Assembly (NCBI RefSeq): GCF_950023065.1
Contig: NC_088678.1
Location: 82,865,590 to 82,929,589, forward strand
Source of the DNA: Planococcus citri
Lineage: Eukaryota > Arthropoda > Insecta > Hemiptera > Pseudococcidae
Length of the DNA: 64,000 bases
Direction of reading: 5' to 3'
The position numbers and the translations under genes were made by a program. The notes under the pieces are model-generated. The model was not told the DNA's origin, made no database searches, and saw only the letters and a list, made by a program, of their open reading frames with translations. Numbering within the stretch: position 1 is the first letter of the stretch; each line of letters starts with the position of its first letter. Below are positions 46,741-59,666 of the stretch, one piece after another.

Positions 46741-49340
46741 GAAAAGTCGGTCTTCTCACGCTAAACGCGTGAGTGTTTTTTCATCTGTAAAGTTTTTCAT
46801 CCATCAGATTTTTTTACCAGAAAATTCTTTTTCTTTTAAAATTTTCCTCCGTCAATTCTTGTGCTCGGGAGAATTTTCTTCTATCAAATATTTTTTTGAC
46901 AAATTTTCTCTATTTCAAAGTTCTTGCAAATATCTCAAAATGGAGTTTGTTTCCCTTCAAGAGGAAACATTTACTGCAGAATTTCATGAGTTTTAAACTT
47001 TTTCGTTATAATTTTCCTATTTTTTATTTAAATTTTCGATTTATTTTCTACCATAATAATAATAATTGCTGGTGTAATCTAACTAGGTCTTTTGTGAAAT
47101 TGCCCTGGTCGTATTTCATTGTTGATGTCTATCTCGCTTCCCTCCGATGATGATGTCACCTGCGCTCGTATTATGCTACGAACAGCACACGCACGTTGAA
47201 TTTATTTAATAGCGTGCGGCGGGACGCTAGAAATTGAATTAGCTTCGAACGGTATATCGTGGATAAGTGTTCAAAGGATACACATTACACAAATGCACAC
47301 ACACACAAATACACTGCGAAACGTTGGGAATACAACAGGTCGTTCGTTAAAAGGCCACCAACAATCGGTAAAACGTTCATTAAGCTTATTTGTGTCGTGT
47401 GCTCGCTGTTGCTTTTTTTCAACCCTTCACGTTGCGACTATTTTCCGATACCTACCTACCTACCTACTGTACGTTCGGTAATTTGGAAAAATCTACTCGC
47501 AAGTTCATTAAAAAAAAGTTACTCGAGTGGCACTCAAAACTATACACGAGAGCTCGACGACGACGACGACAACGAAAGAGGGATAGAAAAGAAGACCATA
47601 TTCAATCGTCGGTACGGTAATAAATTCAAAAGGTTTTCTTCTTTTGCCGGTGCTTTTTTTCCTGCTCCTCGCCATTTTCGATGCGACCGAAATAGTATTT
47701 TTTTATGAAAAGTATGCGAGTTACCATACGTACGTACGCCGCCGTACTACAAACGTCAAGTGAGCGTTGATAGATTGGCGCGGAGGGTGAGGTGTGATAA
47801 AAATGAAGCCAATATTGTCAAATTTCGCTCGTTTCGTGCCGATGTTTAACGATAATTTGAAAAATATGTATGAAAGAAAGCGTTCCTCGCCGAAAATGAT
47901 AAAAGTGTCTGAACGGAATTTATGCCGGCTTTTCGCGCGTCCTTCGTCGCCGGCGCAAATCTCATAATAATAGTTGCGACGACGCTATTTTTACCACACA
48001 CAAATAGAAATATATAGAAATGGAAATGGGGTATTTTAGAAATATATATAAGTATAATATACTATACAATGTACGTATTACGTATGTGTGTGTTGCGAGG
48101 GCGACGTGCGGCGTAAGCGAAAGATGAGCATATGGCATATGGCGCTTGGCGCCCCTCATCGTCGTAAACGATAAAAACTATATTCCTCTTTTTTACGTTG
48201 TTAATGTTCAAGATGGTTATTGTACGTGATGGCGCGTTTTGATGGCATTTTCCCGACATTTAAAAGTTATATTTCGCTCTATTAAAAAAAATAAAAAATC
48301 CCGAAATACCTATATATTGTCTATATATATACGAGTACGAGTACGAGTATAACGTCGCTGGCTTTATTGTACACATCAACTGCGACTATATCGCTCCACG
48401 TCCTAAGTGTACGTAAGTGTACATTTATAACCCCTATTGACACCGGGATTACCCCTTTCGCTTACGAGTACATCACGTGTCAAAGGTCACAGCGTTGTGA
48501 CGATACATAGTGATCGCGAACGTATATATAGCCGCGTACTCCAGATGGGTCTCATGATGACGTCTAAAATAGAAGAATTTGAAGGTTTTGGAAATGTTTC
48601 GTTCGTCTCTTCTAATCATCAGTACAGCATATTGGCTGGAATAAAAGCTACTGTCAAACCGAATGATTGAAAAAAATTATATATTTTCAACTTTTCATAT
48701 ATTATTTAATTCCCTCCCTCCCACCCTCCCCCGGGTTTTTCTTTGCTCACCATCTCACAGGGGTGACAAAGTGATGTGTCGTTGAGAGGGAGGGGGTGAG
48801 ACTGAAATTTCCTCAACTTTTTTGCCAGATTTTCCCAACTTGTTCCAACTCACCCAATTTTTCCAAAAGATTCCAAACTTTTATTTTTTTTGAGACGAAC
48901 TGGAGAGGAGCTCCATACAAGGGGACTGAAATAGCTTGGGGAATCGAAAAAAGTCCCCCCCCCCTCCAAAAAAAATCATTCTACGTAGATGAATAATTTA
49001 GATGTATAATTTCTGGGGGGAAAATGGTTCTTAAATTTTAGGATTTCTTGACTCGATTTAATTCCAAGTTTTTTAGTTTTTGTCAAAATTTTTCTGCCAG
49101 GGGAACGTTCGACATGCCTCTTGTACAATCTTCCCAAATTGATCTAGATGAATTTTTTTTTTTGCATGCACGTTCAATGACTGCGTGTTACTTATCAGAT
49201 TATTCTTTCAAATTATTTGTACATATATGAGATGAATTATCAGTTCACTAATCGATGGTTTATTTTGTTGTTTGTTTCAGGTGAGTACCAATTTTTGTCA
49301 TGAGAATGAGGCAACATTGTAATGAGTAAGTTAAATAAGG
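46741..49340. other. Unique DNA, CpG-rich from about 47150 to 48540; no supported gene
   Basis: TACCTACCTACC tracts, (CA)n near 47298-47312 and (GAC)n near 47557-47572 are present. The longest open frame (47259-47708, 149 codons) starts at GTG, is low-complexity in places and has no domain; I do not call it. Confidence 0.45.
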
Positions 49341-50110
49341 GTAAGGGCACCAATTATGGACCAGTCCGCAATATGGACCAGCGCCCGTTCTCGTTGGTAA
49401 TCAGTGCAATCTGTCAGGAAAAAATGTATTCTGATGTATTTTTCATCAAAAAAACGAATGAGACAACAATTACAACTGTAAAGTCAAAACTCGCTGAGAA
49501 ATTTACAAAAAACTGTTTTGAGACACTGAAAAATTTTTTTAGTGTGTTTTTCAACTTTTATTAAAATATATATGTGGTGTAATTTTCTAAATGTCATTGA
49601 TATTTCTAATATCAAAAAAGGATGTAGTTTCTGCTGGAGTGATCAGTTTTTGCTAAAAAATGAGGGTATGTACAGAAATTTTTGGTGCAAAGTTTTTTTT
49701 ATGGGGTGCGCTAATATGGACCACCTGTGATATTGAATTTTTCACTCATTTTTTACAGCCGCTGAACAGGGGAATGCTTGAAATACTTTTTTTTGTTCAT
49801 TTCTACTAATAAATATGATGTTTTGAAACGTAAAAATATGTTTATTTTGAAATTATTCTTTAGGTGGTCCATATTAGACGTCCAAAATTGTGAACTGTCA
49901 TTTTGACACTAATCATTCAACAATTTGAAAAAAATATTCAAAATTAACCTGAACTGCTTAGAATAAGTTTTTTTGTTCATTTCTACAAATAAATATGACC
50001 TTTTGAAAAATGTGAAAGTACGTTTATTTTGAAATTTTATAGGTGGTCCATATTAGGCATCCAAAATTTCGAACTGTCATTTTGACACTCATCACTCAAA
50101 AATAAAAAAA
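49341..50110. repeat. Repeat block with inverted TATGGACCA words and a 180-bp tandem duplication
   Basis: TATGGACC occurs at about 49354, 49371 and 49713. Its complement GGTCCATATTAG occurs at about 49865 and 50045. Two units of about 180 bp end at 49910 and 50095 and share TTTTTTTGTTCATTTCTAC, AATAAATATGA, GTTTATTTTGAAATT and GAACTGTCATTTTGACACT. It is probably a MITE-like element; no coding sequence is seen. Confidence 0.6.
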
Positions 50111-50159
50111 ACATACTTAAAGCAAAACTTCACCATGAATTTGAAAAGTTGAAAACTTA

Positions 50160-51300
50160 TTTTCAGAAAGTTGCTGGCAGGGCCGTTGAAAGTCAATGCG
50201 GGCCCGGGACAAACATAATTTGGTGGCCCCATTTTTAGGAACGAAACTGTATAAATTATAGGCTTTTTGTGAGAGAGAGTGGGGGGAAGGGGATTCGATT
50301 GAAAATTTGTCTATTGATATTGGGGGGGGGGGCAACACCAACTTTGTGGATTAGTATCAAATTCATATCTAACTTATAAAAATTTGTCATTTTCTGTTTT
50401 GGATTTTTGGGGGCTCAAATTGTGAATTTTTGTCGAGCGAAGCAAGGGCAAGAGTTTTTGAAAAATTGAATTCGAGAGACCTTAAAACGATGTTTTTTCC
50501 AGGGAAGTTGATTTTGAAAAAAAAGAGGACAAGCCCCAGCGAAACGAGGGCGAAAACGTTAAAAAATTCGCATTTTGAAAGAACTTGAAACGATGTTTTT
50601 TATGCAAAGAGTTTTTGCTTTTGAAATTTTAGAATCTTAAAGATTTTTTTTAGGATAATGATTTTGAAAAAGAAAAGAAATCTCGAAAATTGTATTTCGA
50701 TAGGAGGCGTAAAAACGATACTTTTTATTTGAGAAGTTTATTTTTTCAATTTTACACTTTAAAATTTGAAGGATATTTTTTTTTTAGAAATTTCAATTTT
50801 GAAAAAGAAAAAGAAAACGAGCCCAAGTGAAACGAGGGCAAAACTTTTCAAAAATTTGCATTTTGAGAACTAAAAAAATAAGTTTTTATTTTTCATCACA
50901 AGTCTTTCTTTTTCCAGTTTTTTCAGAAAGCACAGGCCCGGGGCAAAGATCTCTTTTACCCCTCTCTCGATGGCCCTGGTTGCTGTACACTCGAAGAAGG
51001 ACTGAAATCATCTGCAATTAACTCAACACGTCGAAGATAGGAGGTGAATTTGAATTTCAGTTTTCTTCATCAAACAGCTCGGGCACTCAGAAATCTGCTG
51101 GAGGCTCCAGAACAGTTCAATTTGTAACTGTTTCCAATCGATTCGAGGGGCCAAAAATACTAAGAATAGTATAGAAACCAAAGTTCAGCTCTGAAGGTCA
51201 ATTTGATGAAATTTTGATTTTTCCTCATTTTTGGACGAATTTTGATTTTTAAAAATTCACGGAAAACCGGAAAATTCATTTTAGGGGGGAAGGGGGGAGA
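50160..51300. repeat. Dispersed repeats: GCGAAGCGAGGGC units and a CTCCAG-family fragment
   Basis: AGCGAAGCAAGGGCAAGAG (about 50436), AGCGAAACGAGGGCGAAAA (about 50537) and AGTGAAACGAGGGCAAAAC (about 50825) recur at about 100-290-bp spacing, each followed by a TTTTGAAAAA-type stretch. 51090-51280 matches the foldback family (ATCTGCTGGAGGCTCCAGAA). No gene is seen. Confidence 0.6.
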
Positions 51301-51727
51301 AAAGAAAAAAAAACTTCAATTTCGAGATCCAAAGATGAAAAAAAGAAGAGTAAATGACTCTCTTGTCCTGCAGTTTTTGCTCTAAAGATAATTGAACGCG
51401 ATTTTTTCATTCCTGGCGCAAAACCCGCCTACCTCTCTACTCAATTTTTAGCCTGATTTTTTTTTAAAACAAAGAAAAATAAGGCTTATGCAGCCTATCA
51501 CGATTACTGAGACCAATCACAAAATACGTTTTGGAACCCCAGAAGTCCATTTTCGTCGATTTTTCGTATGCCTGATTTTTTTTCCATTAGTTTGCATCTC
51601 AGCTGGAAGGTTTTCAACGAAATTTGCTCAAATTCGGTATTTAACTAGGCATTGTTTGATGTTGATTGAAGGGGTTTGTGTAGGGATGACCTTGAATCAA
51701 AATTCTGGGATGTTTTAGCACCTATAA

Positions 51728-52345
51728 CTTTTTTTTTTTTTTTTTTTTTTGGGTGTTTATAATTACAAGATTATTACACCCGTAAGGGGGGGGGTTAAAT
51801 TTGGTTTGTCAGGTTGATGTTTTTTATTAGGGAGATGAATTTTTGTATCTCTGAGGGTTAGTCAGGGATAGTAGGTGGGTTTTCTTTTATCTGTATAGTG
51901 TAAGTCTGTTTTCTTTTAGTTGGGGACAGTTGAAAAGTATGTGTTGGATGGATATGGGTTCGTTTCTGCAAAATTGGCATGAGGGTTTTGGTTCTTTTTG
52001 GTATAAGTGGTTATGAGTAATTTTTGTGTGGCCTATTCTTAGTCTGGTAATCAGGATTTCTTCTTTTCTGTTCAGGTGGCCTAGATTTTTCCAGGGGAGA
52101 GTAGTTTTTTTATGTTGGAAGAGTTTGTTTGAAGTTTGTTGTGACCAAAAGTTCTGCCAGTTAGTAAATGTGTTGTGAGTGATTAGAGATTTAATGTCAT
52201 CAGGAGTGAGAGTGGTAAGAGGGGAGGGGGTAGCGGCTGTTTTTGCTAATCTATCAACAGTTTCGTTTCCAGTGATACCTATGTGTCTGGGAACATACAT
52301 GAAGCTAATTGAGTAATCATTTTTGTTGATGATGAACTTACATTT
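51728..52345 (-). mobile_element. 5'-truncated LINE with RNase H end and poly(A) tail
   Basis: On the minus strand an RNase H/zinc-finger coding end is followed by a 3' UTR of about 135 bp (CCCTTACGGGTGTAATAATC) and a run of about 22 A at 51728-51750. The 5' truncation is near 52345. No target duplication was found. RNase H after RT points to an I-like clade. Confidence 0.8.
51887..52335 (-). pseudogene. LINE RNase H domain plus C-terminal CCHC-like motif
   Basis: The frame reads SFMYVPRHIGITGNETVDRL, the conserved H-x-G-x-x-G-N-E-x-x-D segment of RNase H, which degrades the RNA strand during retrotransposition. It ends with CQFCRNEPISIQHILFNC (C-x2-C-x8-H-x4-C), a C-terminal zinc-binding motif of LINE polyproteins. 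The open frame runs 51887-52300 from an internal Met and continues upstream to a TGA near 52340. The RT part is missing. Confidence 0.85.
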
Positions 52346-54505
52346 TTTTCATAATACTCTTTCGATTTGGCTTTATCCGATTCAAAAAGTCTGCCAAAAT
52401 TTACACCTACATTTTTATATAGGTAGATAGTAATATTTAACACAAAAATGTAGAATATTTTTTAGCGATTTTTTAACGGCCATGGAAGGTACAGGGTGAC
52501 CATAGTGGGGCTCTAAGCTTTTGCAGCATGTATAGAGCCTTTTTCTTACATTGCGGTCTGTTACGGTCGCTAAATTACCTAATTGAACGAATAAAACTGT
52601 CTGTTTGAGGCATCTTGTCGTGTTTTATCGTGTCGTGTATAGTACTCGTACAAACATTGTATGTATATACGTAAAAGTACGACTATATGGTGCTACTACA
52701 TAGTACGAGTAAGTATATTGAAGTCGAAGCTCGAAAGAAAAGAACTTTGTGTATCACTTTGGAGTTGGGGACGATGTATACGTAGCAAATGATTAATGAA
52801 TGTGCAGCGTGTATATATATAAGACATGTACGAGTATTTACTCGTATGTTACATTGACGCGTTAGAAAATCAGTAACTTCACTGGTTGAATGTGTGGTAC
52901 ATTTTGGATACATCATTTATGATAATCATACCTTATTTTAAGGAATTTATTTCTTACCTTGTTTGATTTTTAGGCCTACAACTTTTCTCGTGTTTGTTTT
53001 TCAATGCGCTTATGGCTTTTCTTACATCGACATCGTTGCTTAATGATAGTCGATTCAATTCAGTTTACGAATCCTGTATTCTAGAACATGAATCCGTTCC
53101 ATAATTATTGATTGCCAAATTTTTAGAGAGAAGTACATAATTACCTCTAACAAAAAAAAATGGAGCTTTTGATAGTTCAATTTTTGAGTTTTATGAAAAA
53201 TTAGGATGTTCATGAATTTTTGGCAAGTTCTCCTCCTTCGGTTCTGATGGGAATCGCTTGAGGTTTTCAAAATAATTCCTCGAGTTCTTGATGAGCCGAA
53301 ACTCGCCATGCAAACTGAAATTTTCCTCTTCAGCACTTCTGTTCTATCAGATCAGATCGGATCCTGACATATGGTTGTCCTTGAAAGAAAATGACACGCA
53401 AATTTCAGAACTAACCCTTTCAGATTTTGGGTTAGCGCGATAAATGAAAAATGAACTCCGCCATCTTATCATAAAATTGCCAATTGTAATTCCCCCCTCC
53501 CCCTCCAACCATTCAAATCTCAGAATGCTAAAATAGCCGCATTAAAAAGGCCACGTCGTCGCTGGAGGCATGTTAAGGGGAGGCATATATCGCAGGGTAA
53601 AACTGTTTAGAATAAGGTTGAGAAGTTTTTCAGACAAACGAGCTGGTGGCTGGTGGCCGGGCCTGGTCCCATTCAGCAACAAACATGTCTCTGGTAAGCC
53701 GAACTGGAAAGAGTGGATATGGTACGAGGTACGATATTTTGTTTTGCATTTTAGGTGAACCGTATGTGTCAAAAGTTCACGTTGAAAAGGGCCGCTTGTA
53801 TTTTAAAAGTTATTCGCTGAATTCGTAATTTCGTTTATACACGTATGTCAGCACTCACCCTTCCCCTCCTCTCGATCTCCTTCACTTATTCCAACCTCGC
53901 CACGTTGCTACTACTGCTGTAAGTACGAGTATATTGTACAATGTAATACGTCCAGAATACAGCGGTGGTGGTTGGAGGAAAAAAGGCAGAAATAAAACGA
54001 AGCTGTAACAAAATGGTAAAAAGCGAAGCGTTAACTGCGAGAAAGAACATTATTCATGTGGCGAAAGAGTGTGCGACATGAAAACTGGCAAAGATAAGGT
54101 TGCCAGTTGCCACCGTGCGTCTCCTCGCCGCATCGGTCAGTAATTAAATGCCATATTAATGAAATAATTTACGCGGACGTTGTTTTTCCAAATTAATTAT
54201 TTCCTTCGCGCGTATGATTGATTTGAATTTTTGTCGAATAAACGCGACAATTAATGCGACGTTAGATGGCGTGTGAAAACTGAATAGGCTGGGGAGAGCG
54301 GTTCTTTTTTCATTTAAACCGCAGCACACGTTGGTATTTATTCACGCGTGTAGGATTTGCTTTTTACTGTCCTGTTTCTAATAATTACGTGTCCACTTCT
54401 GGGTGTCCTTTTTCTATCAAGATTTTACACGGGAAGAAAGGGTGGGAAAGAAGTGCGACAGAATTTTTCAATAATTAGCTAATCAGAATTATCGAAATTC
54501 GATTT
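52346..54505. other. Unique DNA, no supported gene; TAATTA-rich block at 54130-54260
   Basis: CpG-rich from 52600 to 52870 and from 53540 to 54350. The block at 54130-54260 carries several ATTAAT/TAATTA words among CG dinucleotides. Open frames at 53542-53828 overlap on both strands without splice or domain support. Confidence 0.45.
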
Positions 54506-54509
54506 AAAC

Positions 54510-56620
54510 TGGTGATTTTAGTCGTTTCGCGAACGATTCAGTGAATATTCGAGTTGGTCGTTCGCGAACGACTCATTCAACAGCTGTTCAGGTCATGTTC
54601 GAATTGTTGATTCAACCCTACGATTTCATTTTTTCGTGAACGGTTTGCGCATCATCTGAATCAGCCGTTCGCGAACGATTACGATTCATTCAGTAAGTGA
54701 ACGAATTGTTCTGAAATTGTGACAGCAAACAGAAGACAGAAGTCGTTCGTTAACCATTTGGTGAACATGTGAATCGGAAGTTCTCAAAGGTTTACTCCGA
54801 TGAATCATCATCTTCCCCCATCTTTTGAATTACACGATTAGAAATATGGCAAAGTCGTTCGAGAACGACTTGATTAAATTTCAAGTAGGTCGTTCGTGAA
54901 CGATTCATTGTACTAATGGTTGGATCGTTCCCTGAATAGTTTACCCAAATCGATAACTTGAGTCGTTCGCGAACGATTCGATAAGCAATGTGAATCGAAC
55001 GTTCTCGAGTGTTTCATCTCATAAGTGATCATTTTTTTAATATTTTGAATTACTTAATTAAAAACGTTGTAAATTCGTTCGTGAACGATTTAATCGAATT
55101 TCAAGTATGTACCTACTACCCAGGTCGTTCGTGAACGATTCATCCAAATAATGATAAACCCGTTCGGACGATCGTGAGTGATTTATTCAATGATTTTTTT
55201 TTCGATCTTTTCAATTACTTGATTAAAAATGATAGCAAATTCGTTCGTGAACGATTCGATAAAATGTTGGTGAACGACGTTGCTTCGAAAATAAATCTTG
55301 CATACGAGTCTTTTCAATCTGATTATTCAAAATTCAAAAATATCGTTACCAAATGATTTTTGAAAATTCATTCAGCCAAAAACTTTTTTGCATCGTATTG
55401 TTCGAAATTATCCAATCGTTCGTGAACGATTCACTTGTTTTTTCGAACAAAATCTCCTTATTTGAAAACTTTTGTTTTTTTTTCATCAAGACTAAAAGAC
55501 CATCTCAATATTTCGTTCGCGAATGATTCACTGTTCAAAATGATTCAATCGTTGGCGAACGATTCGCATGTTTTTTCAAGATAATTCTTTTGTTTGAAGA
55601 TTTTTTCCTATTAAACTTTTGAAGCATTTCGTTCGCGAATGATTCATCCTTCGAGAAGATTCAGTCGTTCGCGACCGATTCATTCTAAGTTTTAAAAGTA
55701 ATTCTTCAACATGCAACATTTTCTTAAGATCCAACTATTCAAAAATTTCTATCGCGAATCACTTTTTTTCGAAATGATTGCATCGTTCGCGAACGATTCA
55801 CCTATTGCTTCGAAAATAACAATAAGTAAGTCTTGCATACGAATCTTTTCGATCGGATTATTCAAAATTCAAAAATTTGATTCTTTTTAAAATTCATTCA
55901 GCCAAAAACTTTTTCGGATCGAATTGTTCAAATTTTTCGTTCGCGAATGATTCAGTGTTCGAAATGATTCAATCATTCGTGAACGATCCACTTGTTTTTT
56001 CGAGCATAATCTTTTTATTTGAAAACTTGTTTTTGTTACAATAAGACCGTCTCGGTGTTTCGTTCGCGAATGATTCATTGTTCGAAATGATTCAATCTTT
56101 CGCGAACGATTCACTTGTTTTTTCGAGCATAATCTTTTTATTTGAAAACTTGTTTTTGTTACAATAAAACTGTGTCGGTATTTTGTTCGCGAATGATTCA
56201 TTGTTCGAAATGATTCAATCGTTCGCGAACGATTCGCTTGTATTTTCACTGATACATAATTATTTTATTCCAAACTTTTTTGTGATCTGATCGTTCAAAA
56301 ATTTCTTTCGCGAATGATTCATTGTTCGAAATGATTCAATCGTTCGCAAACAATTCACTTGTTTTTTCGAGCATAATCTTTTTATTTGAAAACTTGTTTT
56401 TGTTACAATAAGACCATCTCGGTATTTTGTTCGCGAATGATTCATTGTTCGAAATGATTCAATCGTTCGCGAACGATTCGCTTGTTTTTTCAATGATACA
56501 TAATTATTTTATTCCAAACTTTTTTGTGATCTGATCGTTCAAAAATTTCTCTCGCGAATGATTCGTTTCCAAAATGATTCAATCATTCGCGAACGATTTA
56601 TAATATTATTCATTGAGCAG
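54510..56620. repeat. Second palindromic array: AATCGTTCGCGAACGATT with an about 122-bp higher-order unit
   Basis: The core AATCGTTCGCGAACGATTCA recurs throughout, with decayed forms (TTCGTGAACGA, TTCGCGAATGA). From about 55960 to 56570 the order is regular: CGAAATGATTCAATCGTTCG starts at about 55961, 56083, 56206, 56327 and 56450, with TTTTTTCGAGCATAATCTTT spacers. It shares the CGTTCGCGAACG core with the array at 45010-46740 but has different spacers. Confidence 0.9.
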
Positions 56621-58615
56621 TTTTTGGTATTTTTAATCATTCCTTACTCATAAAATTCAGACAATCGGAGCTTGTTTTCGAAGAAAAATAATAAAATATC
56701 AGAAACGTAGTAATGCTGAAGCCCACAAATACTCTCCGCGAATAAATTTTGCACATTTCTTCACATTGAATTAAATTCTGAGAAGTGTTGTTGGGCAGGA
56801 GGATTGAGACGACGCGACGACGTGAGTTAAGAAAAAAATGATATCAAGTCGAAAAAGTTTGAATTTCTGTGTGACACTAGAAATTATTTGATAAAAACAA
56901 ACATTCGCAAGGATACTTAGAAACTATAAGACGAGTCAGCAAGAGCAAGCCGGGTAGATTTATAAAAATTCTTTCATTCTTCCGGCTCGGGTGAGTAAAT
57001 TTTACGAGAGCGCAACGGTCAAATTACAGAAGTGAAATTCAGTTAAGCTCTATCGTATCTATAGGCCATTATTCGTTTCTAAACGTCGGTTTCAATATTG
57101 TAAACTTGGTTTGAAGTTGATAAAACGATATTAGAGAGCTTGCATCTTGCCAGACAACGACTACGTGGTGCGATATTATAGGAGGATGCTCCGGCGCGGC
57201 GCAGGCAAGAAGAGATCGTTTCGACTCGTAGTTGAAATACGAGTACATATAAATTCATTTGATAAACGCAAGAAAAGTAAGGAAAAATTACCGAACGTAG
57301 GTCGGGGGGCGAAGGAGTTCGGGGGAAGATAGTTACGCTGCATACATACTATGTATTAAAACGTCCGAACGTTCATTACTCACGGTTAAACGTTTACAAA
57401 AGTAGTCATAAATTTCGAAATAAAACTCTGTTATGTTGGTCGGTTAAAAGTAAATGATTTATCGCGGCGGACGCGCGGAGTAGACGGAACGGCGCGGCGG
57501 TGGCGGTGGCGGTGGCGATGGCGATTCGCTGACTATATGAATCGCATCGCATCGCGCCGCTTCGTCGAATTAACCAAATAAACAAGTTGGAAAATTTTCT
57601 CGATATATATCCAGCGCCAAATAAATTAAAGTAACTTTTACAATTACGCGGTGCCGGCAATCGTATTCGTCATCGTCGACCTAATAATATTTATATTAAG
57701 TTTGCCACCAATCGAGCGGCAACTCCGCGCCAAGGATCGCGCCCCTGCTCGTCTCTCGTTCGTTCATTGCAGCTCTGTGCTCTGTATATCCTAAACTCAA
57801 TTCGCCCAGTATTAATTACCACGTCGAGAATTTTAAATAGTCTTTTTCATCCGAACTCGCACAGTAGGAAAATATTCGACGAAGCGTGTTTCACGCTATT
57901 CGAATACATTTTTGACACTGCTGCGGCGCGCCGTACCATATACATTGCGGCAATAAATGCCTGTCTAGTGCCTGGTGCCTCGCTGCCTAGTGCCAATTCT
58001 TTACTACCAACTCATATTCAACCCATAACGTAGAGGCGTCTACTTGCCGAATGAGCGCGAGAATGTCTAATGAATAATCTCCTGAAATGTTCGAAAATAA
58101 GGCAACATACGTACCTATTCGGGAGATTATTTTGAAAAAAACGTTCCATCATTTCCAAATCCAGTACATAAGAAAGATCAAATTTTTCGAGAGGAAGGTG
58201 ACTCTACCTGGAAAATACTCGCAAATCGTCACAGTACCTAAATGGATATTCACCTTCGGAACTTGGGAAGGGGGAAGGGGAAAGGGGAATCAACCTGACA
58301 AACTCTCCCGCATAAATATCGGATAGATCTCGCACAAGTCTTTCATTTAGATTTAGAGCTTTTTTAGACACCCTGTTATGCGTTTGAATACAAATTGAGG
58401 TGGCCTATTTTGCAACGTTGGAATTTTCCACCTCCAAGCCCCCCTCCCGCCCTCCTCGGTTGTTACCTCGGGTGAGAGAATAATTAATAATTTTTTTGTT
58501 TTTTCCTATCTACAAAAAAAGTGGTTCCAGTAGGGCCCCTCCCCCTCATAAAAAAAGTGAAAAAAACATGAAAATTTCAGTTTTTCGTTTTTTTGTTTTT
58601 TGATTTTTCTTATTA
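56621..58615. other. CpG-rich unique DNA; no supported gene
   Basis: 57120-58040 is markedly CpG-rich, with a GGTGGC/GATGGC run at 57498-57522 and purine and pyrimidine tracts. Open frames at 57147-57332 and 57767-58033 have no domains. 58380-58615 is C-rich and T-rich. Confidence 0.45.
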
Positions 58616-58796
58616 TATTTTGAAAGAGAAAGAGAGAGAAAAAGTATGTATTTATTCGGCTCAGCGTCTAAACGCTATACACGAACTAATCATATTTTAT
58701 ATATGTACAATAATAACGCAATACTTAAGAGGGTAGGCAGAAAATTTTATAAGACATACGAATATAACGATTTGAAAGAATTATTATTTTATTCCA

Positions 58797-59543
58797 TCAA
58801 AAAAGATCTTGAGGATTTTTATGAGTTTTAAGATGATTCATAAGATTTTTGCTAAGTAGGAATTTGATGTCATCAAGCGATTCCAGTGTAAATAGGTATT
58901 TTTCAGTAAGTCTTCCAGAGAAGGCGTCGATTGATTCTATTTGCAGTTCATTATGTAACTGATTGTTTCGGAGGAACCATGGTGCGTTTGTAATGATTTG
59001 CAGAACTTTGTTTTGTATAATTTGTAGCCTCTGTTTCTTAGTTTTTGAAGCTGTTATCCATATTGGCGCTGCATATGTGAATGAGCTACAAATGAGACTT
59101 TTGTAAAGAAATAGACTACAAGATGTAGACAATCTGGAACGACGATTCAATAAGGGGTAAAGTTTACGTAGTTTGAGGTAGGCATCACGTGATTTGAGAA
59201 TGATATGGTTTTTGAGAGATAGATTCTGGTCCAAGTGTACGCCGAGATATTTAACTGTTGATGTATTCCATGGTACCACAGGGTTATCGATTAAGATTTC
59301 TGGAGTCAGTGAGATTTTGCGAAGTGTGAAGATTTTTGTTTCACTTTTAAGAGGATTTAGCTGAAGTTTCCAGCATTCAAACCATGGTTCCAATTCATTG
59401 ATACCAGCTTGAAGTAGATTGAGAGTAATTAGAAGATCATTATTTTGGCTGAGTAAACATGTATCATCAACAAACATTGCTATTTCATTATCATCTGGTT
59501 TAGGAATATCATAGCAGTATAAGATGAACAATGTTGGACTCAA
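58797..59543 (-). pseudogene. Reverse transcriptase C-terminal half, LINE copy 2
   Basis: A continuous 248-codon frame: SPTLFILYCYDIPKP, MFVDDTCLLSQNND (catalytic box as F-V-D-D), PEILIDNPVVPWNTSTVKYL, LSTSCSLFLYKSLICSSFTY and ITNAPWFLRNNQLH, ending KTHKNPQDLF stop. In copy 1 the box is F-A-D-D. Box A lies upstream at 60222-60181, where both Asp positions are changed (FIEIKKAFNSVW), so this RT would not be active. Confidence 0.88.
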
Positions 59544-59666
59544 TACAGCGCCTTACAGTACAACATGGCTGATTCCTTGAAGCAAAGAGCTTTCATCCTT
59601 GATTTGAACATAAAATTTCCTATTTTAAAGGAAAGAAGAAATGATTTTACTTAGAAAGGTGGGTGT

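Noticed and set aside
47259..47708. 149-codon open frame with a hydrophobic stretch and an Asp run
   Set aside because: It starts at GTG, spans a (GAC)n microsatellite, and has no domain, consistent splice sites or paralogue.
55887..56493. Repeated SRTIESFRTMNHSRTK frames
   Set aside because: The 122-bp array read in one frame; similarity between units is at DNA level, including the spacers.
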